Below, in pieces: positions 9,086 through 15,544 of a DNA stretch of 64,000 nt. Below the pieces are notes generated by a model that did no database searches, had not been told where the DNA came from, and saw nothing but the letters and a program-made list of their open reading frames with translations. Positions within the stretch are counted from its first letter, which is position 1. The number at the start of each line of letters is the position of its first letter. The translations under genes and the position numbers were made by a program. Origin of the DNA: an uncultured Paracoccus sp. (lineage in GTDB: Bacteria > Pseudomonadota > Alphaproteobacteria > Rhodobacterales > Rhodobacteraceae); contig CAKTBJ010000009.1 of NCBI GenBank assembly GCA_934533075.1, positions 11,977 through 75,976 on the forward strand, written 5' to 3'.

Positions 9086-9160
9086 CGCGGCCCCTCCTCC
9101 TCCCTGGGCCTGCGTTGCGGCGGCGGTGCCCCTCCTCCTCCCTGGGCGCCGCCGCCTTTT
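9086..9160 (+). ncRNA. CcsR-like sRNA unit 5 with terminal terminator
   Basis: Hairpin 9 pairs 9086-9093 with 9106-9114 (one bulged T) around CTCCTCCTCCCT. Hairpin 10 is the strongest: GGCGGCGGTGCCC (9119-9131) pairs with GGGCGCCGCCGCC (9144-9156, one G-U) around CTCCTCCTCCCT and is followed by TTTT (9157-9160). It therefore doubles as the intrinsic terminator of the whole array. rlmJ starts 70 bases further on. Confidence 0.8.
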
Positions 9161-9230
9161 CATTGCCCGCGCCCCTGTCACCGGCCCAAGGCCTGCGCTA
9201 TGCTGGCGGGAAATCAATGGATTGCGGGCG

Positions 9231-10016
9231 ATGCTCAGCTATCAGCACATCTATCACGCCGGGAACCTGGCCGATCTGCACAAGCATGCGCTGCTGGCCT
9301 GGATGCTGGCGCGCATGGCGGAAAAGCCCAAACCCTTCCGCTATATGGAAACCCATGCCGGGCGCGGGGTCTACGACCTGCACGACGAGCATGCCCGCCG
9401 CACCGGCGAGGCCCGCGCCGGCATCCTGCGCGCCGAGGCCGAGGGCTGGCTGCCCCCCGACCACCCCTTGCCGCGCGCCATCGCCTCGGTGCGCTCGCGG
9501 TTCGGGGATACGGCCTATCCGGGCAGCCCGGCGATCGCGGTGGCGCTGCTGCCGCGCGACTGCCCGATGGACCTGGCCGAACTGCACCCGCAGGAATGCG
9601 CGGCGCTGCGCGCGGTGATGCCCTCGCGGGTGCGGGTGCATCAGCGCGACGGGTTCGAGATGGCGAATGCGCTGTGCCCGCCGATGCCGCGGCGGGGCAT
9701 GCTGCTGATCGACCCCAGCTATGAGGTCAAGGACGATTACGACCGCCTGCCCGGCCTGATCGGGCGCATCGCGCACAAATGGAACGTGGGGGTGATCGCG
9801 CTGTGGTATCCGATCCTGACGGTGCCCCGGCACGCCCCGATGCTGGCCGGCATGGCGGGCGCGCATCCCGGCCTGCTGGTCTCCGAAGTGCGCTTTGCCC
9901 CGGCGCGGGAGGGGCATGGCATGATCGGCTCCGGCATGGCGGTGATCAATCCGCCCTGGGGGCTGGCCGAGGAAGCGGCCCGGATCGAGGCGCTGTTCGC
10001 CGCCCGCGCCACCTGA
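9231..10016 (+). CDS. rlmJ: 23S rRNA (adenine2030-N6)-methyltransferase RlmJ
   Basis: RlmJ methylates N6 of A2030 in 23S rRNA. The 261-residue protein begins MLSYQHIYHAGNLADLHKH, matching the conserved YxHxxHAGNxAD start of the family, and has the catalytic (N/D)PP(Y/F)-type motif as DPSYE at about 161-165. The substitution of the second Pro by Ser is common in RlmJ. I chose the ATG at 9231 because it aligns with the family start; the frame extends upstream to 9126 through the last sRNA hairpin. No operon partner is visible. Confidence 0.95.
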   Translation: MLSYQHIYHAGNLADLHKHALLAWMLARMAEKPKPFRYMETHAGRGVYDLHDEHARRTGEARAGILRAEAEGWLPPDHPLPRAIASVRSRFGDTAYPGSPAIAVALLPRDCPMDLAELHPQECAALRAVMPSRVRVHQRDGFEMANALCPPMPRRGMLLIDPSYEVKDDYDRLPGLIGRIAHKWNVGVIALWYPILTVPRHAPMLAGMAGAHPGLLVSEVRFAPAREGHGMIGSGMAVINPPWGLAEEAARIEALFAARAT

Positions 10017-10091
10017 AACGCGACGGTGCCGCCTGCTTCGGGACGGCGCAGGCACGGCATGGATCGCCGCGGCATCCGCAGGCGGCGCGGG

Positions 10092-10332
10092 TCAGGCGAC
10101 AGCCTTGCGGCGGCGCACCACCGCCAGCCCGCCAAACGCGGCCAACAGCACCCCGACCGCCGGCAGCGGCACCGGCAAAGCCGTGCCGGAAACTTCCAGC
10201 ATCGCCGATTTCAGCATGAAACCGTCCGCCCCGAAGGTTTCGCTGAAGGAAAGCGGCGCGGCCCCGGTCAGGGCGGAAAGCCATCGTCGCGGCAAGCGCA
10301 AGCCCCGCGACCGAGAGAGGTTTCCGAACCAT
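10092..10332 (-). pseudogene. Frameshifted remnant of a VPLPA-CTERM sorted protein
   Basis: A typical signal peptide, MVRKPLSVAGLALAATMA, is encoded from the ATG at 10332. After it, a one-base frame change is needed to continue as LSALTGAAPLSFSETF and on to the C-terminal tail LPVPLPAVGVLLAAFGGLAV followed by RRRKAVA. That tail is the VPLPA-type exosortase sorting signal (motif, hydrophobic helix, basic end). The mature part would be only about 30 residues, far shorter than usual, so both an internal deletion and a frameshift seem to have occurred. An alternative is two overlapping short frames without function. Confidence 0.6.
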
Positions 10333-10340
10333 CCGTCCAT

Positions 10341-10647
10341 TCCGCCATGTCGATCAATCCAGAGGGGCGGAATTGCCCTGCTGCCGCGAGGCCGCCATCC
10401 GCGCCCCTGTCACGCGCCCAAGATCGAAAACGGCAATACCCTGAAAATACGATAGAAGTTCGATCGGCAGTATAAGGTCCCGAAACCCCTTCGCGCGCTG
10501 CGGGTCAGGCGCCACCGCTCTCCACGGATCGGCCTTGTCCGGCCGGTGGGCCGGGGAACGGGACAGGGCCGGCATGCCGCATGCCGGCCGGGGCGCAGCC
10601 TCGGACCACGCCCCGGCGCCCCGCGAAAGGGGCGCGCGCGGCGACTT
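10341..10647. other. Intergenic region with GC-rich palindromes
   Basis: No gene was seen. It contains an 11-base-arm palindrome GGCCGGCATGC/GCATGCCGGCC at 10567-10589 with a one-base centre, and a hairpin GCGCCCC/GGGGCGC at 10616-10635 with loop GCGAAA. The latter lies just after the end of the minus-strand gene 10648-11142 and could act as its terminator, but no U-run follows. Confidence 0.5.
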
Positions 10648-11142
10648 TCAGGGGACCAGCGCCGGCACCGCGCCGGTATTGAAGGCGGCGGTGGTAAAGC
10701 GGACATCCCGGCCGATGACCTCGATCGCCACCCGGCCCTCGGTGCCCGAGGCGCCGACCTCGTCCAGCGCGATCACCGCGGGCAGCGTGGTCCCGGCCGG
10801 CAGCGCGGCACAGGCCAGCAGCGCGGCGCTGGGCGAATCGGCGGCCGTCACCGCGATGGCCATGTCGCCGGCGGTCACCGCGTCGGCGCTGACGCGGTTG
10901 GTCTCTTCCTCCTCGATGCGCAGCGGTGCCGGCATCGGCGCGCCGTCGGGGGCGACCCGCGCCCAGTCGTCCAGCTCGTCGTCGTCCAGCTCCAGTTCGC
11001 CCAGATCCTTGACCACCTGCTCGGGCGCGAAGCCGTCGCAGGTGCCGCGGAACAGATAGGCGCCGAAATCGCCGTTATCGGCCAGGGCCGGCACGGCGCT
11101 GGCAGCGACAAGCGCGGCGGGCAGCAGGAAACGGGCAATCAT
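10648..11142 (-). CDS. Hypothetical secreted protein
   Basis: This 164-residue protein starts MIARFLLPAALVAASAVPALA, a clear Sec signal peptide with a likely cleavage after ALA (about residue 21). The mature part is acidic, with the run ELELDDDELDDW near 48-60 and single Cys residues near 33 and 107. I chose the ATG at 11142 because AGGAG lies about eight bases upstream. I do not recognise the family; it is probably periplasmic. Neighbours give no functional hint. Confidence 0.75.
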   Translation of the reverse strand: MIARFLLPAALVAASAVPALADNGDFGAYLFRGTCDGFAPEQVVKDLGELELDDDELDDWARVAPDGAPMPAPLRIEEEETNRVSADAVTAGDMAIAVTAADSPSAALLACAALPAGTTLPAVIALDEVGASGTEGRVAIEVIGRDVRFTTAAFNTGAVPALVP

Positions 11143-11188
11143 GATGGGACTCCTTCCACAGTGTCCCCCATAAACAGGATCGCGGCTC

Positions 11189-11626
11189 TCAGGGTTCCAC
11201 CCGCCTGGCCGCCTGCCGGAAGGCCAGCCAGAAGGCAAGGCGGATGAACAGGACCTGAATCGCCGTGATCGCGGCAAAGATCAGGACCAGCATCGGCCCT
11301 CCCGCATTGGAGAAGGCACGCCACAGGAACTTGTCGCCCGAGAAGCTGAAGACGGCGAGACCCGCCGACAGCACGCCGGAAACCAGGCCGCAGGCCAGCG
11401 CAAGGCGCCATGCGCGCCCGTTCGCCGGAACCGCCCCTTCGCGCAGGACCCAGTTCTGCGCCGCCGCGCTGGCCGCCGCAAAGACGATGATCAGCCCCAT
11501 CGCCGGATTGTCGAACGGAATGAACAGCACGAGGATATTCAACAGGACGGTCAGAAGGACGAACGCCGCAGCGAAGATGCCGACGATCATCAGGGGCGGG
11601 ACAGAACGCGCATCCGTGGGCTGCAT
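11189..11626 (-). CDS. Hypothetical membrane protein, four helices (possible ABZJ_00895 family)
   Basis: A 145-residue protein with four predicted membrane helices, at about residues 12-32, 37-55, 70-92 and 108-130, separated by short polar loops (WVLREGAVPANGRAWR between helices 2 and 3). The general layout recalls the ABZJ_00895 family of small membrane proteins, but this is from memory and weak. The ATG at 11626 has AAGGAT about eight bases upstream; the frame continues to 11824 without support. Function unknown. Confidence 0.7.
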   Translation of the reverse strand: MQPTDARSVPPLMIVGIFAAAFVLLTVLLNILVLFIPFDNPAMGLIIVFAAASAAAQNWVLREGAVPANGRAWRLALACGLVSGVLSAGLAVFSFSGDKFLWRAFSNAGGPMLVLIFAAITAIQVLFIRLAFWLAFRQAARRVEP

Positions 11627-11849
11627 CAAAGCGATCCTTTTGCAAAGCCGGCTCCCGACCTGCGTTTCGGGCCTGACCATCTGAGCAGAGTTTCCCCGCC
11701 GCCGCAACGCGGCACCGCATGCCGCCCTTGCGGCTTTCGCGGGCCGGGTGCCGGCAGGTCCCAGTGAAAACTTGCGCGCGGCGGCCTTGCGCGCTAGGCC
11801 CGCGACAGTCCGACCGGACTTCATCCTTCCTCAACCGCAAGGCCGCGTC
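11627..11849 (+). promoter_or_regulatory. metZ leader with palindromic element
   Basis: The 223 bases between the divergent membrane protein and metZ contain the palindrome AGTCCG/CGGACT (about 11806-11819) just before the metZ ribosome site, and upstream a GC-rich pair TTGCGCGCGG ... TTGCGCGC. SAM-sensing RNAs are common before methionine genes in this group, but I could not match the SAM-II or SAM/SAH consensus, so no riboswitch is claimed. Confidence 0.3.
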
Positions 11850-13040
11850 ATGTCCGCAAGCAACCGCCCCCTCGGCCCCCGCACCCGTGCCATCCATGCC
11901 GGCGCCCGCCGCAGCCAGTATGCCGAGATGTCGGAAGCCCTCTACATGACGCAGGGTTTCCTTTACCCCAGCGCCGAGGCCGCCGAGGCCCGCTTCAACC
12001 ATTCCGGCCCGGACGAGTTCATCTATGCCCGCTACGGCAACCCCACCAGCCGGGTGTTCGAGGACCGCATGGCCTCGCTGGAAGGGGCCGAGGACGGCTT
12101 TGCCACCGCCTCGGGCATGGCCGCCGTGCACGGGGCGCTGTTTTCCTTCATCCGCCCCGGCGACCGGGTGGTGTCCGCGCGGGCGCTGTTCGGGTCGTGC
12201 CTTTACGTGCTGGACCTGCTGAAGGCCTTCGGGGCCGAGATCGTGTTCGTGGACGGCACCGACAACGACCAATGGCGCGCCGCGCTGGCGACGCCGGCCA
12301 AGGCGGTGTTCTTCGAAACCATGTCCAACCCGACGCTGGAGGTCATCGACATCGAGACGGTCGCGGCGCTGGCCCATCAGGCCGGGGCCACCGTCGTCGT
12401 GGACAACGTCTTCACGACGCCCGTCTTTTCCCGCGCGATCGAACTGGGCGCCGATGTGGTGGTCTATTCCGCGACCAAGCATATCGACGGCACCGGCCGC
12501 GCGATGGGCGGGCTGATCCTCGGGACGCGCGATTTCGTGCGCGGCGTGGCCGAGCCGTTCCTGAAGCATACCGGCGGCGCCATCAGCCCCTTCAACGCCT
12601 GGCTGATGCTGGGCGGGCTGACCACGATGGACCTGCGCGTGCGGGCGATGGCCGCCAGCGCGCAGGCCGTGGCCGAGGCGCTGGCCACGCATGACGGCGT
12701 GCGGGTGATCTATCCGGGCCTGCCGGGCCATCCCCAGCACGCGCTGGCGCAGGCCCAGATGGGCAGCGGCGGCACCATGATCGCGATGGAGATCGCCGGC
12801 GGCAAGGACGCCGCCTTCCGGGTGCTGGACGCGCTGGAAGTGGCCTCGATCTCGAACAACCTGGGCGATGCGCGCTCGATCGTGACGCATCCGGCGACCA
12901 CCACCCACCAGCGGCTGAGCGCCGAGGAACAGCTTGGGCTGGGCATCACGCCGGGCCTGATCCGGCTGTCGGTCGGGCTGGAGGACACCGCCGACCTGAT
13001 CGCGGATTTCGAGGCCGCGCTGGCCGGGGCCGGGCTGTAA
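11850..13040 (+). CDS. metZ: O-succinylhomoserine sulfhydrylase
   Basis: MetZ makes homocysteine directly from O-succinylhomoserine and sulfide, using PLP. The 396-residue protein has the family signatures RYGNPTSRVFEDRMASLEG (about 61-79), a glycine-rich ATASGMAA (86-93), DNVFTTP (185-191) and the PLP lysine in SATKHIDGTGR (Lys about 210). This organisation is closer to MetZ than to MetB or MetC, which have different substrate-loop residues. The ATG at 11850 follows AAGG at about eight bases. It lies 55 bases upstream of folE2. Confidence 0.93.
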   Translation: MSASNRPLGPRTRAIHAGARRSQYAEMSEALYMTQGFLYPSAEAAEARFNHSGPDEFIYARYGNPTSRVFEDRMASLEGAEDGFATASGMAAVHGALFSFIRPGDRVVSARALFGSCLYVLDLLKAFGAEIVFVDGTDNDQWRAALATPAKAVFFETMSNPTLEVIDIETVAALAHQAGATVVVDNVFTTPVFSRAIELGADVVVYSATKHIDGTGRAMGGLILGTRDFVRGVAEPFLKHTGGAISPFNAWLMLGGLTTMDLRVRAMAASAQAVAEALATHDGVRVIYPGLPGHPQHALAQAQMGSGGTMIAMEIAGGKDAAFRVLDALEVASISNNLGDARSIVTHPATTTHQRLSAEEQLGLGITPGLIRLSVGLEDTADLIADFEAALAGAGL

Positions 13041-13094
13041 TATAAGGGGGCGCGCAAGACCGCGCCCCTTGCCCAGCGCGCCGCCCCGGCCCAT

Positions 13095-14048
13095 ATGCAG
13101 CGAATGAAGGACAACGCGCCCCCCAGCCGCCGCTATCCGGCCGATTTCCGGCCTGACGCCGCCTATCTGGCCGACCTGCCCGATTTGCAGAACGGGCCGG
13201 CCAGCCTGATCGTGGGCGCCCGCCGGCCGATCCAGCATGTCGGCATCGCGGATTTCCACCTGCCGATCCGCTACCTGACCCGCGACGGCGGCGAGGTCAC
13301 GCTGGAAACCGCCGTCACCGGCACGGTGTCGCTGGATGCCAACCGCAAGGGCATCAACATGTCGCGGATCATGCGCAGCTTCTATGCGCATGCCGAAAGG
13401 ACCACCAGCCTGTCGGTGATCGCCGCGGCCCTGGCGGATTACCGGCTGGACCACGAAAGCCTGGGCGCCCGCATCCTGATGCGCACCCGCTATCCGATGC
13501 GGGTGGCGGCGCTGCGCTCGGAGCTGGCGGGATGGCAATATTACGCGCTGGCGCTGGAACTGGTCGAGCGCGGGGACGAGCGCCTGCGCATCATGCATCT
13601 GGATTACGTCTATTCCTCGACCTGCCCGTGCTCGCTGGAACTGTCCGAGCATGCCCGCGCCAGCCGCAACCAGCTGGCAACGCCGCATTCGCAACGCTCC
13701 TGCGCGCGGATCTCGGTGGTGATGCGCCCCGAAGCGGGGAAATTGTGGTTCGAGGACCTGATCGAGGCCTGCCGCCGCGCGGTGCCCACGGAAACGCAGG
13801 TCATGGTCAAGCGCGTGGACGAACAGGCCTTTGCCGAGTTGAACGCCGCGCATCCGATCTTCGTCGAGGATGCGGCGCGGGCCTTTGCCGAGCAGCTGAT
13901 GGCCCTGCCCGCGGTCGGCGATTTCCGCATCATCGCCAGCCACCAGGAATCGCTGCATTCCCATGATGCGGTCAGCCTGCTGACCGAAGGCCCGACCTTC
14001 GCGCAGGACGTGCTGGACCCGGATACGTTTTCGGTGCTGCGGCGCTGA
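13095..14048 (+). CDS. folE2: GTP cyclohydrolase FolE2 (type IB)
   Basis: FolE2 converts GTP to 7,8-dihydroneopterin triphosphate, the first step of folate (and queuosine) synthesis, and replaces zinc-dependent FolE in many bacteria. The 317-residue length is typical. The motif STCPCSLELSEH carries the conserved metal-binding Cys (about 177), with Cys179 close by; GINMSR (about 86-91) and ISVVMRPE also match the family. The start could be 13095 or the ATG at 13104; neither has a strong ribosome site. The window also encodes queA, a later step of queuosine synthesis, though not adjacent. Confidence 0.95.
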   Translation: MQRMKDNAPPSRRYPADFRPDAAYLADLPDLQNGPASLIVGARRPIQHVGIADFHLPIRYLTRDGGEVTLETAVTGTVSLDANRKGINMSRIMRSFYAHAERTTSLSVIAAALADYRLDHESLGARILMRTRYPMRVAALRSELAGWQYYALALELVERGDERLRIMHLDYVYSSTCPCSLELSEHARASRNQLATPHSQRSCARISVVMRPEAGKLWFEDLIEACRRAVPTETQVMVKRVDEQAFAELNAAHPIFVEDAARAFAEQLMALPAVGDFRIIASHQESLHSHDAVSLLTEGPTFAQDVLDPDTFSVLRR

Positions 14049-14354
14049 ATGTTCTATCTGCTCACCGCCTTCATCGCCTTCCAATCGGCGAGATTGCTGG
14101 TGAATGATCTGTTTCTGCGCGACCGCTACCCGGCATGGCGCGAGCGCCGGCTGCGCGAGGGGCGGCGCGCCGGGTATCCGGCCTTCCTGATCCTCTACGG
14201 CAGCCCGCTTTTTGACGGTGCCGGATTTCTGGAATACATGCACCCGGACAACCGGCACTTTCGCCGGCGGCTCGCCCTGACCGGCCTTTTCCTTTTCGCC
14301 GCCCTGTTTCCCCGCCTGTGGCTGCTGCCGGCCATCGTGATCGCACAATTCTGA
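14049..14354 (+). CDS. Hypothetical small membrane protein
   Basis: A 101-residue protein whose ATG follows the folE2 stop codon without a gap (TGA ATG), so it is probably translated by termination-reinitiation. It has a hydrophobic N-terminus (MFYLLTAFIAFQSARLLV), a basic middle (RYPAWRERRLREGRR) and a C-terminal membrane segment at about 76-100. I do not recognise it. The tight coupling suggests co-expression with FolE2, but not necessarily a folate role. Confidence 0.65.
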   Translation: MFYLLTAFIAFQSARLLVNDLFLRDRYPAWRERRLREGRRAGYPAFLILYGSPLFDGAGFLEYMHPDNRHFRRRLALTGLFLFAALFPRLWLLPAIVIAQF

Positions 14355-14415
14355 CGACCCCTTGAAACCCCGCCCCGCCGCGCTATGTGGGTGCGGTGGA
14401 CCGGGCCCCTCTGGC

Positions 14416-14458
14416 GATGCACCCGCATCGTGATGTCGGCCACGATGCGGCATGCATC
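14416..14458 (+). promoter_or_regulatory. Strong hairpin in the terC leader
   Basis: CGCATCGTG (14424-14432) pairs perfectly with CACGATGCG (14441-14449) around an eight-base loop, and the flanks GATGC (14416-14420) and GCATC (14454-14458) extend it. It lies 65 bases before the terC start. TerC genes elsewhere are often under manganese riboswitches, but the yybP-ykoY core was not found, so the role is open: operator, attenuator or repeat. Confidence 0.4.
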
Positions 14459-14523
14459 GGTGGAACGACGGCCCCTGACCCCTCGCGCCCCCCATCCGTG
14501 CCGCAGCAACGCAAAGGTGGGAC

Positions 14524-15501
14524 ATGGAGCTGCTTTCTATCCTTTTTCTGGGCCATGCGCTTTGGCTGTGGCTGCTGTTTCTGGGGCTGGTGCTGGCGCT
14601 GCTGGCCTTCGACCTCGGCGTGCTGAACCGCGACGGGCACGAGATTTCGGTGCGCGAAAGCCTGTGGCTTTCCGCCTTCTACATCGCCTGCGGGCTGGCT
14701 TTCGGGGCCTTCGTCTGGTGGCAGCTGGGCCGCGATTCGGCCTTCGACTATTTCACCGGCTTCGTGGTCGAGAAATCGCTGGCAGTGGACAATATCTTCG
14801 TCATGGCGATGATCTTTTCCGCCTTCGCCATCCCCCGCGCGCTTCAGCACCGGGTGGTGTTCTGGGGCATCCTCGGGGTGATCGTGCTGCGCGGGATCAT
14901 GATCGGCATCGGCGCGACGCTGGTGGCGCGATACGAATGGGTGCTGCTGATCTTTGCCGGCTTTCTGGTCGTCACCGGCGCCAAGATGCTCATGAGCCTG
15001 CGCGAGCCGGAGGCCACCGCCCCGCCCGGCTGGATCACGAAGCTGGTCGGGCGCATGCGGGTGACGCGGCGGCTGCATGGCCGCGCCTTCTTCGTGCGCC
15101 GTCCCGACCCCGCACACCGGGGCCGCACCCGGCTGTGGGCCACGCCGCTGTTCGCGGCTCTGGTCGCCATCGAGGCCGCCGATCTGGTCTTCGCCGTGGA
15201 CAGCGTGCCGGCGGTGCTGGCGATCACCACCGATCCGTTCATCGTCTATACCTCGAACATCTTCGCCATCCTGGGCCTGCGGGCGCTGTATTTCGCGCTG
15301 GCGGCGATCCTGCATCGCTTCCACGGGCTGAAGCCCGCGCTGGCCGTGCTGCTGATCTTCATCGGCGGCAAGGTGCTGGTCGCGGCCGCCCTGGGCATCC
15401 ACAAGGTGCCGCCGGCGCTGTCGCTGGGCGTGACCGCGCTGATCCTGGGCGCCGGGCTGGCTTGGTCGCTGTTCAGCACGAGGGGCGCGAACAAGGCGTG
15501 A
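14524..15501 (+). CDS. TerC family integral membrane protein
   Basis: TerC/Alx proteins are inner-membrane proteins linked to manganese export or metalation of secreted proteins, and to tellurium resistance in plasmids. The 325-residue protein has eight to nine hydrophobic segments and the two family motifs with conserved acidic residues: FVVEKSLAVDNIFVMAMIFS (about 80-99) and EAADLVFAVDSVPAVLAIT (about 218-236). The ATG at 14524 follows AAGGTGG. It stands alone, without other tellurite genes, so a metal homeostasis role is more likely than tellurite resistance. Confidence 0.92.
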   Translation: MELLSILFLGHALWLWLLFLGLVLALLAFDLGVLNRDGHEISVRESLWLSAFYIACGLAFGAFVWWQLGRDSAFDYFTGFVVEKSLAVDNIFVMAMIFSAFAIPRALQHRVVFWGILGVIVLRGIMIGIGATLVARYEWVLLIFAGFLVVTGAKMLMSLREPEATAPPGWITKLVGRMRVTRRLHGRAFFVRRPDPAHRGRTRLWATPLFAALVAIEAADLVFAVDSVPAVLAITTDPFIVYTSNIFAILGLRALYFALAAILHRFHGLKPALAVLLIFIGGKVLVAAALGIHKVPPALSLGVTALILGAGLAWSLFSTRGANKA

Positions 15502-15544
15502 ACACCATCTTTTCATGGCGCGGCTTTCGGCCTATGGTCGCGCC

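Noticed and set aside
8771..9160. Possible CRISPR array
   Set aside because: The repeated element is a loop motif inside varying stems, spacing is irregular, and no spacers of constant length or cas genes are present.
8707..9217. Open frames through the hairpin array (Gly/Glu/Arg-rich translation)
   Set aside because: The repeats preserve stem pairing and loop sequence rather than reading frame; unit lengths are not consistently multiples of three.
11627..11849. SAM riboswitch before metZ
   Set aside because: The SAM-II and SAM/SAH core bases could not be matched; only a palindrome and GC-rich pairs were found.
14355..14523. Manganese (yybP-ykoY) riboswitch before terC
   Set aside because: The conserved GGGGAGUA and GCC core elements are missing.
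11139..14525. 1128-codon minus-strand open frame
   Set aside because: It is the shadow of metZ and folE2; its start region also overlaps the terC leader.
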